Positions 42,615 through 51,626 of a DNA stretch of 64,000 bases are shown piece by piece. How positions within the stretch are numbered: position 1 is the first letter of the stretch; each line of letters begins with the position of its first letter. Below the pieces are notes generated by a model that was given only the letters and a program-made list of their open reading frames with translations, was not told the DNA's origin and searched no databases. Position numbers and translations under genes: made by a program. The stretch is from contig NZ_JAJNOR010000006.1 in NCBI RefSeq assembly GCF_021044755.1, positions 62,001 through 126,000 on the forward strand, written 5' to 3'. This DNA comes from Lientehia hominis. Lineage in GTDB: Bacteria > Bacillota > Clostridia > Lachnospirales > Lachnospiraceae.

Positions 42615-44771
42615 TTATAACCATACATCCATACCGAGTCCCACATTAACCCGCAGGCCGGTCTCTTTCGAGTAATCGCCGCAGTCTTTTAAAACAAAAA
42701 ACTCTTCTTTCAGCTCTTCTGACACTCCAACAAGCATCCCCGCCCCGATCATTTTTTGAAACAGATTATCATAGACATTAATGCAGTATTGTCCCGCTTC
42801 TCGAATCAATCTTTTTGAAACCCCTTTATATCTCAATTCCTCCGCTATTTCTTTCGCACGTTCTTCAACGGGAATCAGAATTGTTTTTGTATTCTGTTCA
42901 ATTAATTTGAATTCTTTTCCGACCGCAGCAAAGGCAAACCGGCCTTTTTGAAATTCTTCCATAATGTTCTTTTTATCCAGGGCAGAACCTTTGAAATGAT
43001 ACAGTCTCGTGAAATACTCCTGCACCGCCTCAAGGGAGGCGATATCCTCATATCTTCGTATTACTTGTTTTGCCGTATCAATCTGCTGTTCCTGCCCCGG
43101 AATCTTCCGGGTCTCCTCCAGCTGAAAATAGCAGGCAAAACTAGTCTGGGCATCCCTCTTTCCCTCCCTGTTGCACCGGCCTGCCGCCTGTATCATGGAA
43201 TCTATTCCAAACAATTCCCTGTATACGGCCTGAAAGTCCAGGTCAACACCGGCTTCTACTAAACTGGTTGCGATTACGATACATTTTTGGCCTGCCGCCA
43301 ATCTCTGCCCTATGGCAGCCAGCTGCTCCTGGCGGTGACGGGGATACATGAAAGTTGATAGGTGATAGACACCTTCCCCCTTTATTTTTTCATACAGCTT
43401 TTGTACACTATTTTTGGTATTCAAAATACATAACGCTTGTTCTTCCATCCTCAGCCAGTTTATGAGCTCTTCCTCTGTTATTTTCCCCAAATTCTTAAAA
43501 ATAGCTCTCTTAAAAAACCGGAACTGCTCTTCCATCCGCGGGCACAATTCCAATTGATGCATATCTTCCGGGAAAAATGGTTTCAGAGACGGCTGGGTTG
43601 CGGTACACAGTACTATACTGCATTCATAATGACGAATCAGTTCTTCCATCGAGGCGATACATGGACGCAAATAATCATTCGGCAGCATCTGAGCCTCGTC
43701 AAATATGATAGTGCTGTTTGCAATATTATGTAATTTCCTGCATTTTGAAGACTTATTGGAAAACAAAGACTCAAAAAACTGGACATTGGTCGTAACCACA
43801 ACAGGTAAATCCCAGTTTTCTGCTGCCAGTTGTTTTGGCATAAGCTCATCCGAGCTTTCATAATCAATTCCACTGTGATGCTCCAGCACATTTTTTTCAC
43901 CCAAAATATTGCTGAACACTTTTGCATTCTGTTCGATGATGCTGGTATACGGAATCACATAGATAATGCGCTTCATCCTGTGCTCCGCCGCATGGTTTAG
44001 TGCAAATGCCAAAGACGCTACCGTCTTTCCGCCCCCTGTCGGAACAGTCAAGCGAAACAACCCTCTTTTTTCCTTTCCCTTTGCGATGCAGGAATTGAGA
44101 ATCTCCGTTCTACGGCCATTAATCGTATCCCTCTCTTCATTCTCAAGCCATTTCTCTATATGGCGGTTCAATTTTTCCAATAATAACGGAATACTTTCTC
44201 CAGCCATCCTGCATGTCCGGCCATCCTTCATAAAGTCCTCAGTGTCAAGATAATCAGCGTCCACAAGACAAGAATACAGCATGCGAATCAAAAAGCTCAT
44301 GGTAAAGGTCGGGTCTTTTTTCCCTGATACTGTAAAAGCCGGAGGCAAAAGAGAAGGAACAGAAATTTCTTCCCGATATACCTCATAATCTTCTATTTTC
44401 TTCTTCATCCTGCCTGCGAAAGTCCCTCTATCTCCCGTATCCGCACTTGATCCCGTATCCGGAAGTCCCGCATGATGACCGGCAATGCAGTATGCAGGCG
44501 CAAGATAAAAGCCGCCTTTTTCCTTTCCTAACCGCAGACACAACTGCGCACCCGCCGTGGCATGGTCCACCTTCTCACCGCTTCCCTGGATACGCTCCTG
44601 AAATTTAGCCGAATATTTTCCAATGTCATGAAGCATTCCACAGAAATATCCCCAGTCCCCATAACCAAACTCTATTGCAAATTCTTTTGCCAAAAGCGCC
44701 GTCCCCTCTAAATGACTTTTTATGGTCTGGTCCCGCTTTTTATCCTCGCTGATATGTGCAAGATATTTCAT
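42615..44771 (-). CDS. cas3: CRISPR-associated nuclease/helicase Cas3
   Basis: 718 residues. Degrades DNA after Cascade binding. The N-terminal HD nuclease shows GMLHDIGKYSAKFQERI, DHATAGAQL and AGHHAGLPD. The SF2 helicase shows TVPTGGGKTVASLAFAL, the DExD/H box IIFDEAQMLP, VLCTATQPSLKP and the C-terminal SMIQAAGRCNREG. All key residues seem present. It has its own extended -10 promoter and its own terminator, which separates it from the Cascade genes. Confidence 0.97.
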   Translation of the reverse strand: MKYLAHISEDKKRDQTIKSHLEGTALLAKEFAIEFGYGDWGYFCGMLHDIGKYSAKFQERIQGSGEKVDHATAGAQLCLRLGKEKGGFYLAPAYCIAGHHAGLPDTGSSADTGDRGTFAGRMKKKIEDYEVYREEISVPSLLPPAFTVSGKKDPTFTMSFLIRMLYSCLVDADYLDTEDFMKDGRTCRMAGESIPLLLEKLNRHIEKWLENEERDTINGRRTEILNSCIAKGKEKRGLFRLTVPTGGGKTVASLAFALNHAAEHRMKRIIYVIPYTSIIEQNAKVFSNILGEKNVLEHHSGIDYESSDELMPKQLAAENWDLPVVVTTNVQFFESLFSNKSSKCRKLHNIANSTIIFDEAQMLPNDYLRPCIASMEELIRHYECSIVLCTATQPSLKPFFPEDMHQLELCPRMEEQFRFFKRAIFKNLGKITEEELINWLRMEEQALCILNTKNSVQKLYEKIKGEGVYHLSTFMYPRHRQEQLAAIGQRLAAGQKCIVIATSLVEAGVDLDFQAVYRELFGIDSMIQAAGRCNREGKRDAQTSFACYFQLEETRKIPGQEQQIDTAKQVIRRYEDIASLEAVQEYFTRLYHFKGSALDKKNIMEEFQKGRFAFAAVGKEFKLIEQNTKTILIPVEERAKEIAEELRYKGVSKRLIREAGQYCINVYDNLFQKMIGAGMLVGVSEELKEEFFVLKDCGDYSKETGLRVNVGLGMDVWL

Positions 44772-44844
44772 AGACGTCCCTTTCTGCTGCTATCAATTGG
44801 ATATTTCTGTTGATCTTTTACTGCATCATTGTAACCTGATAATA

Positions 44845-44873
44845 ATAATACCACCATTTACAAGCACTAAAAA
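44845..44873 (-). promoter_or_regulatory. Extended -10 promoter of cas3
   Basis: Minus strand TGGTATTAT (-10 at 44845-44850 with TG upstream), 17 bases after TTTTTA. About 45 bases around it (44845-44890) closely match the promoter at 49650-49678. Confidence 0.5.
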
Positions 44874-44940
44874 CACCTTAAAATAAACTAATTTGCCAAA
44901 GCTCCCCTTCTTTTACTCAGGTCCTTCCCGGCTCTCCTTC

Positions 44941-45146
44941 ATATAATATAAAATACTTTTTGGAATCTTTTTTAATCAGCTCCAATTTAGCACCGGCAGT
45001 AGTGCCGGGCCGTCACGATTTCGGTTCGCTGGCGATGCAGAGGCCGCTTTATCTCCGTTCCGGCGGTACCGCTCACAGGAGACTGGAATTCATTCTGCCT
45101 TATCTAGTTATAGAAATAAGTTTGTTTTAAAGATATTCAAAGGCAT
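44941..45146 (-). repeat. Dispersed composite repeat, short copy
   Basis: Inverted relative to the copy at 7721-8162 and about 206 bases long because the central 250 bases are absent. The outer 45 and 135 bases match at roughly 85-95 percent by eye. It contains a perfect CCGGCA/TGCCGG hairpin at 44995-45012. The high-coordinate end runs into the exporter gene, supplying its last codons and stop. Confidence 0.8.
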
Positions 45147-46965
45147 ATACTTTCAAAGCCTCTTCCTCCTTAAACTGCCTGGAATACAATTCATAATAGT
45201 ATCCCTTTTGAGCCAGCAATTCCAGGTGAGCGCCCCGTTCGATGATCTTTCCATCTTTAACAACCAGAATCAAATCCGCCTTGCGGATAGTGGAGAGGCG
45301 GTGAGCAATAACAAAGGAAGTGTGTCCCTTCAGCAGATGGTCCGTTGCATCCTGAATCAGCCTTTCCGTCTGTGTATCGATGGAGGAGGTCGCCTCGTCC
45401 AGGACAAAAATAGCCGGATCTGCCAAAACCGCCCGAGCAAATGAAATCAGCTGTTTCTCTCCTGTGGACAGCAGGCCTCCGCTCTCGCCCACATCACTGT
45501 CATATCCCTTTTCCATCTTTTCTACAACTTTATCCGCAGACACGCTTTTCGCCGCCTCCTCGATTTCCGCATCCGTTGCATCCAGCCGTCCATATCGGAT
45601 ATTCTCCCGCACGGTTCCCGAAAAAAGATGGGGATTTTGCAGCACATAGCCAATCTGACTGTGCAGCCATAGCTGTGACCGCTCCCGGTAATCCACACCG
45701 TCAATCAGAATCCTCCCCCCGGTAGGTTCAAAAAATCTGCACGCCAGATTCACAAGGGTAGATTTCCCCGCCCCTGTTTCACCAACGATCGCAACACTCG
45801 TACCGGCAGAAACATGGAGGTTAAAATGATCCAATACATATTCCTTTCCGTCCGGATACCTAAAAGTGACATCTTCAAATACAATATCTCCCCGAATCTT
45901 TTCCCAATGATCCCGATTCGGAAAAAAAGCATCTCCATACTTTTCAAGCACATCAGGACGATCTGCCACATCCGGCTTTTGTTCCAGCAAATCCATCACC
46001 CGCTCAATGTTTGCCTGACAGGAAATCAAATCCGCCAGCAGCCTGGCAAGCTGCTGAACCGGCTCAAAAATAACGACCGCATAAGAGATAAATACCGACA
46101 AAGTGCCAAGCTTTATAAGATTCTCCCGCACCATATAGCCGCCCCTCGCCAATACTAAAGCAGAAGCAACCGAGCTGAAAAACAAAATAGCCGGAATATA
46201 AACGGCGTTCAGCTTCGCCGAATGGATGGCTGCCTGACGCATGTCTCCGGTCCGCTCAAAAAAACGGCCTTCATTGTCCTTCTCAATGACCATGCTCTTG
46301 GACGTCTTCACTCCGGTAATCCCCTCATTGTAAGCACTCGTAATCTGGGAATTGATCCGCCTTACCTTCCGGTTCCATTTGAGAATTCGGTTCTGGAAAT
46401 ATACCGTCAGCAGGGCGATGCACGGTACGACCGTTGTAATAATGAGCGCCAACCGTACATTTAGGATAAACATAATCGCAAACACGCTGACAACATAAAT
46501 CAGGGCCCAGAACATATCCACCAGTCCCCACGCGACCATTCCTGCGATCTTCAGAGTATCGCTCATCACCCGGGCATGGATATAGCCCACCGGCGTCGTA
46601 TTGTAGTAGGAAAGTGAAAGCGTCTGCAGATGCCGGAACTGGGCTCTCTTCAAATCCTTTCCCACATTCATCTCAATGATCGTCGCTGAGCGGACTGATA
46701 CATAGACACAGACCGTCTGTCCCGCGATTACCCCAATATATACAAGCGCAAAAATGCCAAGTCCCTCGAAACGACCCGGTATGATAAACGTATCAATGGC
46801 ATAGCTTTGGAACAGCGGAACCAAAATATCCGCCCCTGCCAGCAGAATATTAAGCCCCAGGGTAATCGCAAAAAATTTCTTATATGGTCTAAAAAACGGC
46901 GCCAGCTTCCTCCAAATTCGGAAGCTAAAAGGATTGTTATATTCTTGTTCTTCGTATGCTGCCAC
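45127..46965 (-). CDS. ABC exporter half-transporter, consensus ATPase
   Basis: 612 residues: six membrane segments (about 35-320) and an ATPase domain. Walker A is VGETGAGKSTLVNL, Walker B FVLDEATSSIDT with the catalytic Glu, but the signature is LSTGEKQ instead of LSGGQ. Together with the partner gene, whose own Walker B lacks Glu, this makes one normal and one degenerate ATP site, as in BmrCD, LmrCD and TM287/288 multidrug exporters. The last codons (YAFEYL) fall in the dispersed repeat. It starts three bases after the partner's stop. Confidence 0.93.
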   Translation of the reverse strand: MAAYEEQEYNNPFSFRIWRKLAPFFRPYKKFFAITLGLNILLAGADILVPLFQSYAIDTFIIPGRFEGLGIFALVYIGVIAGQTVCVYVSVRSATIIEMNVGKDLKRAQFRHLQTLSLSYYNTTPVGYIHARVMSDTLKIAGMVAWGLVDMFWALIYVVSVFAIMFILNVRLALIITTVVPCIALLTVYFQNRILKWNRKVRRINSQITSAYNEGITGVKTSKSMVIEKDNEGRFFERTGDMRQAAIHSAKLNAVYIPAILFFSSVASALVLARGGYMVRENLIKLGTLSVFISYAVVIFEPVQQLARLLADLISCQANIERVMDLLEQKPDVADRPDVLEKYGDAFFPNRDHWEKIRGDIVFEDVTFRYPDGKEYVLDHFNLHVSAGTSVAIVGETGAGKSTLVNLACRFFEPTGGRILIDGVDYRERSQLWLHSQIGYVLQNPHLFSGTVRENIRYGRLDATDAEIEEAAKSVSADKVVEKMEKGYDSDVGESGGLLSTGEKQLISFARAVLADPAIFVLDEATSSIDTQTERLIQDATDHLLKGHTSFVIAHRLSTIRKADLILVVKDGKIIERGAHLELLAQKGYYYELYSRQFKEEEALKVYAFEYL

Positions 46966-46968
46966 CTC

Positions 46969-48771
46969 TCACCCCTCCATCGTCTCCCTGTCGTCACGGC
47001 TCATCTGGATTTCATAGATTCTGCGGTAAATCCCATTTTTCTGTATCAGTTCCCTATGGGTTCCGCACTCTTCAATCCTCCCTCGATTCAGCACCATTAT
47101 CTTGTCCGCCCCCATAAGCGAGGTCACTCTGTGGGAAATCAGGATCACCGTCGCCTGCTTCATCTGCTCTTTAAGCGCTTGGCGTATATTAAAGTCCGTC
47201 TCAGAATCCACCGCCGACAGAGAATCATCAAATACCATGATTGGTGCTTTTTGAAGCAGCATCCTCGCGATGGAGACCCGCTGTCTTTGGCCTCCCGATA
47301 AGGTGACGCCGCGCTCTCCGACCAAAGTCTCATACCCGTCAGGGAAATTCATAATGGCGTCGTCGATGCATGCGATCCGAGCAGCGCAGCGAATCTCCTC
47401 TATGGATGCGTCAGGCACAGAGGCCGCTATATTTTCCCGGATTGTCCTGGAATATAAAAACGGCTCCTGCAGCACCATCCCGACACTTCTCCTCAGCTCC
47501 TCAAGGGGAATCTCTCTGATTTCCCTGCCGCCGATATAGATTCCGCCCTTACGGTCTTCCAGCTCATACAGTCTGGAAAGGAGCTGAACCACGGTAGATT
47601 TTCCGCTTCCCGTTCCGCCTAAGATACCGAACGTCCTGCCCTCTGGAACCGTGAACGAAACATCCCTCAGCACTTCCTTTCCTTTCTCATATGCAAATGA
47701 AACATTCGTGAATGAAATATCATACTTCTTTCTGGATGCATCTTCCTCATTTTCCGATTTCGCGTCTTTTTTCCCATACGCTTCTTCCTGGGCGCGGATA
47801 ATATAATCTACTCGTTCAAAAGAAACCCCCGCTTTGCTCATATCCGAAAGAATACGCCCAAGCCCTCGGATCGGCCAAACAAGCGAAGAATTGTAAGCGG
47901 CAAACGCAATAAATTCACCGACAGAAATAGCGCCGTTTACTGCCTCCATTACCCCGAAAATAATGACCGCGATCACCTGAAGCCCCGTAATCAGGTCACC
48001 AATTCCCCAATACAAGCCCGACAGCGTCCCCAGACGGATCCACAGCCTGGCAAAAATATCATTCTTCTCGTCAAACCGCTCCATCTCGAACTGTTCTCTG
48101 CCGAATGCCCGAACCACGCGTACCCCTGTGGCATTTTCCTGCACAACCGTAGACAGCTCTCCCTCCGCTTCATCCGCAGTGGTGAACCGTTTTGCAATTA
48201 ACTTGTAAAACACCGTCGAATACACGACTACCACCGGCACGAACAGCATGACAATGCAGGACAGCTTTACATTCATGGAAAGCATCATAACAAACGACGT
48301 AATTACAAGAAACGCCGTACGGAACACCTCCAGAAGCTGTGTCACTACAAATCCGCGGAGCACCTCCACGTCGGAAGTGCACCTCTGGATCATATCCCCG
48401 GTCTGATGCTTGTCATGCCACTTCATCGGAAGTTTCTGCACATGAACAAAGAGAGTATCCCGCAGATTCTTGGCAAAATTCTCCCCTGCTTTCGCCGTAT
48501 TGATACGGCTGATATAAGTAAAAATCCCCGACATGACCGCAACCGCCGCAATCAGTAATGCCAATATCCAGAGGCGTTCTGAAAAAAAGCTCCCCTCGTC
48601 CCCGCTCAGCACCCCGTCGATGCTGAACCGAAAAATCTGCGGAGTCAGCGCGTTTAATATGGTCGATATCAGTGAAGCCGCCACAGCCAAGGTAAAAAAG
48701 ACTTTCGACCCCTGGAGGTAGCGGAATATTAATCGTGCTTTTCTATACTTTGATTTTTTCGCTTTCTTCAT
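46969..48771 (-). CDS. ABC exporter half-transporter, degenerate ATPase
   Basis: 600 residues with the same layout: membrane domain about 25-320, then the ATPase. Walker A is LGGTGSGKSTVVQL, signature LSGGQRQRVSIARML is perfect, and Walker B reads MVFDDSLSAVDS, Asp in place of the catalytic Glu. It precedes its partner in the operon and follows the nucleotidyltransferase by 20 bases. Heterodimeric exporters of this type pump drugs, lipids or peptides; the substrate is unknown. Confidence 0.93.
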   Translation of the reverse strand: MKKAKKSKYRKARLIFRYLQGSKVFFTLAVAASLISTILNALTPQIFRFSIDGVLSGDEGSFFSERLWILALLIAAVAVMSGIFTYISRINTAKAGENFAKNLRDTLFVHVQKLPMKWHDKHQTGDMIQRCTSDVEVLRGFVVTQLLEVFRTAFLVITSFVMMLSMNVKLSCIVMLFVPVVVVYSTVFYKLIAKRFTTADEAEGELSTVVQENATGVRVVRAFGREQFEMERFDEKNDIFARLWIRLGTLSGLYWGIGDLITGLQVIAVIIFGVMEAVNGAISVGEFIAFAAYNSSLVWPIRGLGRILSDMSKAGVSFERVDYIIRAQEEAYGKKDAKSENEEDASRKKYDISFTNVSFAYEKGKEVLRDVSFTVPEGRTFGILGGTGSGKSTVVQLLSRLYELEDRKGGIYIGGREIREIPLEELRRSVGMVLQEPFLYSRTIRENIAASVPDASIEEIRCAARIACIDDAIMNFPDGYETLVGERGVTLSGGQRQRVSIARMLLQKAPIMVFDDSLSAVDSETDFNIRQALKEQMKQATVILISHRVTSLMGADKIMVLNRGRIEECGTHRELIQKNGIYRRIYEIQMSRDDRETMEG

Positions 48772-48791
48772 GATTTTTCCTGTATGACCTG

Positions 48792-49448
48792 TTAAATTCT
48801 ATCAATCCATTTCTTAGACCAATCAAACAGCCGCTCAGACATTTCTTCAAAGTCAATAACCCCGCCGTTTTTCAGGGACAGAAAAGTCCGAACAATCGCT
48901 TTTTCTTCTGCAGAAACAACACCAAGCAAGTCCTTCTGGCTGCTCATATAAACTCCGTTCTGTTTAAAATAGATTGCCTGTGCAGCAAATGATGCCGATT
49001 TGTATAATCCTTTCAGAATCTCATCACATCTCTCGTAAAGCATATTATGGACACATGCGTGGTAAATGTTGCATACTCCAATTTTAATTGCTCTAGTAAC
49101 AGCCGCATCGTCAACCAGCTGCAGCAGATCGTCAAGACTTCCTTTTATAGATCTCGTATCATGACAGAACTGAAACAGATCAGATGTCTCCCATTTCCTG
49201 ATTTCATTTTTTCCCGAAAGAAAACCGCAAACTAATTCTCGGTGCGGCAATGTATCCAGCATCGTACGGTAAGCTTGAATATCCGGTGCAGACAATTTAT
49301 CCAGAATTACAACCATATCAATATCGCTTGCTTCTGTTGCTTCGTTCCGCCCGTAACTGCCCTGCAGTCCGACAAACCATATTCGGTCTTTAAAGCTTTC
49401 ATTTAATACCGTTAAAAATTCGTTTATCCATGCAGTAAGATCTATCAT
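48792..49448 (-). CDS. Nucleotidyltransferase-domain protein, aminoglycoside adenylyltransferase-like
   Basis: 218 residues. The N-terminal half is a polymerase-beta-type nucleotidyltransferase with GLQGSYGRNEATEASDIDMVVIL, carrying the G-S and D-x-D catalytic residues. The C-terminal half is helical (KGLYKSASFAAQAIYFKQNGVY), as in aminoglycoside or lincosamide nucleotidyltransferases. It is the first gene of the exporter operon and may contribute to resistance, or could modify another small molecule. Substrate not determinable. Confidence 0.8.
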   Translation of the reverse strand: MIDLTAWINEFLTVLNESFKDRIWFVGLQGSYGRNEATEASDIDMVVILDKLSAPDIQAYRTMLDTLPHRELVCGFLSGKNEIRKWETSDLFQFCHDTRSIKGSLDDLLQLVDDAAVTRAIKIGVCNIYHACVHNMLYERCDEILKGLYKSASFAAQAIYFKQNGVYMSSQKDLLGVVSAEEKAIVRTFLSLKNGGVIDFEEMSERLFDWSKKWIDRI

Positions 49449-50037
49449 TCCATATTATCCTCCAGGTTTCAATCATTCGCCAGGTTAATTTTACTTAATT
49501 TATGGTACATGCCACATTGAGTTGCATATTTCGGACACCAGACGTTTTGCAGCCTTTGCGTCCTGCCGATCACACGTCGGCATCTTCATTTTACGAGCAG
49601 CGCCACAGTCTCCAGGTGCACCCCATATCGCAACTATACAATATTAATAATTATACCATCATTTACAAACACTGAAAACACCATAAAATAAAGCATATTT
49701 TAAACATCTATTAACGCAAGACACCATTGTAAATGCTATAACCTATCTTAACTTATATTTGGCAGGCGAAAGTAGGCATTGCCAACCAAAAGAGAGAGCT
49801 CGGAATCTCCTCTTTCTCCACGTGTATTGGAGCATCTTATTTTTGATATGTATATGGGAATATATATAGCTGCAAAATGATTAGGTTTCATATATATTGA
49901 AAAAATCAGCGCATTTAAGATTTATAAACAATTAATGTCTCACTATTTATTAATAGATAAAAATTCACTAACCTTGTCGAATATCAGAATAAAAAAAAAA
50001 TTGATAAGAAATATTAAAAAATATTTGTTGTAACAAT
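49449..50037. other. Intergenic stretch with an rlmD-like remnant
   Basis: No complete gene. On the minus strand at about 49586-49640 a short frame reads VHLETVALLVK then stop, the C-terminal signature of RlmD/RumA-type methyltransferases, so it is probably debris of another copy. Just downstream TGCCGA/TCGGCA forms a small hairpin in what would be the leader of the nucleotidyltransferase operon. From 49640 to 50037 the sequence is very AT-rich with nothing else recognised. Confidence 0.4.
49650..49678 (-). promoter_or_regulatory. Extended -10 promoter facing the nucleotidyltransferase-exporter operon
   Basis: Minus strand TTTTCA (49673-49678), 17 bases, TGG-TATAAT (-10 at 49650-49655). The surrounding 45 bases resemble the cas3 promoter. 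The leader to the first gene would be about 195 bases. Confidence 0.5.
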
Positions 50038-50072
50038 TTGACATTTATGATAGACTATATATATAGTCTATC
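50038..50072 (+). promoter_or_regulatory. Promoter with palindromic operator before the secreted-protein gene
   Basis: TTGACA (50038-50043) is followed by a perfect 24-base palindrome (50049-50072, half-site GATAGACTATAT) that contains the -10 (TATAGT at 50062-50067, 18-base spacer). A dimeric repressor bound here would block RNA polymerase. No regulator gene is next to it. Confidence 0.65.
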
Positions 50073-50112
50073 AATGCAAAACTATGTAAATAGTAAACGG
50101 GGAGGGATTCCA

Positions 50113-50151
50113 ATGGGGCTTTTAAGGTGGCAAATAATTTTGCTCTTTTGA
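50113..50151 (+). CDS. 12-codon leader peptide frame
   Basis: ATG at 50113 lies 7 bases after GGGGAGGG and encodes MGLLRWQIILLF then TGA, 32 bases before the secreted-protein start. The strong site suggests translation. It may be a regulatory leader; no attenuator hairpin was found between it and the gene. Confidence 0.35.
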   Translation: MGLLRWQIILLF

Positions 50152-50183
50152 CTATCGTATACTATTAAAAGGAGGTTTATATT

Positions 50184-51035
50184 ATGAAGAGAGGAATTAT
50201 AGCAACATTAATGTCTTTAGTAATCCTTTTAGGAAGCAGTTTAATGGTATTTGGTGCTGAAGAAGGAAGTAAAACATTAAATGAATATATAGAAACCATC
50301 TGCTTAGATGAAATAATTGATACTGGAGAAAGAATCCAGATAATAGGAAGAGATTATGAAAATGGCGATGCGGAATTTATTCAAATAGTTAATAATGAAA
50401 TTGTTTCAAACTACTATGTTGATCGTTCAGAATCCGTAATTAATGAAACAAGTCAGGTTAATGGTAAACAAAAAATCTCTACTATTGAGTATAAAGAAGC
50501 AGCCGGAGTCAGTTATTCACCGATGGCTTATACCAATGCCGGAACTCTAACTTGGAACTGGTCCGATGGAAGTAATTCTGGAACATGTGGTGCAAAATTA
50601 TCTTTTGAAACAGTGTTTAATACAAAGGATAAGTACGATATAAATGGGAGATATAGAAATTTAGCTGCTTTAGCATCTTTTATTAGTTCAGTAATTGCAT
50701 TACCTGCTTCTCCTGCAACAACAGTAGCAAAAAACGTTTTCTCTTATTTAGGCGTAGGCTTTACAGTAACACAGGTACTTATTCCTACATACTACGTGAG
50801 TGCTAATAGTGTAAAGGTAACTCATAAAGCGATTAATACAGCTAACAGTGGACACGTTAATACTTTAAATGGAACTCAATATACCGTAACTCAGACTGGA
50901 TATAGTAATAAAACATATACTGAAGGCAATTATTATTCTACATCATCTTTTGCCAATAGAAGTACCGTTTATGCAAATGCAATGTATCATTTATTATTCT
51001 CATATCCAAGCTACAGTATTAAATCTTGGAATTAA
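50184..51035 (+). CDS. Secreted protein of unknown function
   Basis: 283 residues. A signal peptide (about 1-24, RGIIATLMSLVILLGSSLMVFGA) is followed by an acidic region (25-100), then an Asn/Thr/Ser/Tyr-rich section containing TLTWNWSDGSNSGTC and a hydrophobic stretch LASFISSVIALPASPATTVA at about 165-185. The C-terminal part (AQ-free, rich in Tyr/Ser: QYTVTQTGYSNKTYTEGNYYS) looks beta-rich. AAAGGAGG is 8 bases before ATG. Codon use is strongly AT-rich, unlike core genes. No family recognised; with the two-TM gene behind it, a secreted effector or bacteriocin-like product plus partner is possible. Confidence 0.75.
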   Translation: MKRGIIATLMSLVILLGSSLMVFGAEEGSKTLNEYIETICLDEIIDTGERIQIIGRDYENGDAEFIQIVNNEIVSNYYVDRSESVINETSQVNGKQKISTIEYKEAAGVSYSPMAYTNAGTLTWNWSDGSNSGTCGAKLSFETVFNTKDKYDINGRYRNLAALASFISSVIALPASPATTVAKNVFSYLGVGFTVTQVLIPTYYVSANSVKVTHKAINTANSGHVNTLNGTQYTVTQTGYSNKTYTEGNYYSTSSFANRSTVYANAMYHLLFSYPSYSIKSWN

Positions 51036-51042
51036 AATTTTT

Positions 51043-51077
51043 ATGGGGCTGGCAAAACAGCCCCATTTAGTTTTTTT
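51043..51077 (+). terminator. Terminator after the secreted-protein gene
   Basis: ATGGGGCTG, six-base loop, CAGCCCCAT, then TTAGTTTTTTT. It would lower expression of the next gene relative to the secreted protein. Confidence 0.85.
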
Positions 51078-51112
51078 GAATTAGGTTATGAACTTCAAAG
51101 GAGTAACGCAAA

Positions 51113-51586
51113 ATGAAAAAGAAATCTATTCTAATATATATTTTAAGTGAAGTGATTTTTATTATTATATTTATAATGAGTTCTATTATGTCGTATCCAA
51201 TAATTTATCAGGATATTAATAATTATATCGAAAAGCATTATGGTTCTATTAAAGATAAGGTTGAAACAAATGGATCATATATCTGTCGCTATACGAACCA
51301 AAATCATGAATTATATATTATTGTTCTAAATCGGAATTTTTTTGTTAAAAACCGATTTAATATAAATAAAAATACAAACTGTTCTAATTTTGAGGTTAAA
51401 AATCAGTATGAAATACTTGAAATACAAAATGAAGATGTATTGAAAGTTGATATTTTAAAAGAAACAAGAGAAGAAAAAATTAATCAATATGTATTAGGAT
51501 TTTTATTACTTAATCTTTCTCTTATAACATTATTCACAAATAGAATGAGATTTAAAACATCAAAAAAACAAAAAAAGGGGCAGTAA
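51113..51586 (+). CDS. Two-TM membrane protein, partner of the secreted protein
   Basis: 157 residues, AT-rich. One membrane helix at about 5-28 (IYILSEVIFIIIFIMSSIM) and one at about 125-143 (VLGFLLLNLSLITLF) enclose an outside-facing domain of about 95 residues with two Cys (YICRYTNQ, NTNCSNF). The C-terminus is basic (MRFKTSKKQKKGQ). AAAGGAGT precedes ATG. It follows the secreted protein after a terminator. Immunity, sensing or export support are possible roles; nothing in the sequence settles it. Confidence 0.7.
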   Translation: MKKKSILIYILSEVIFIIIFIMSSIMSYPIIYQDINNYIEKHYGSIKDKVETNGSYICRYTNQNHELYIIVLNRNFFVKNRFNINKNTNCSNFEVKNQYEILEIQNEDVLKVDILKETREEKINQYVLGFLLLNLSLITLFTNRMRFKTSKKQKKGQ

Positions 51587-51626
51587 AATCAGTCCCTAAT
51601 AAGCCCATGAGGGTAACTCTTAGCTT

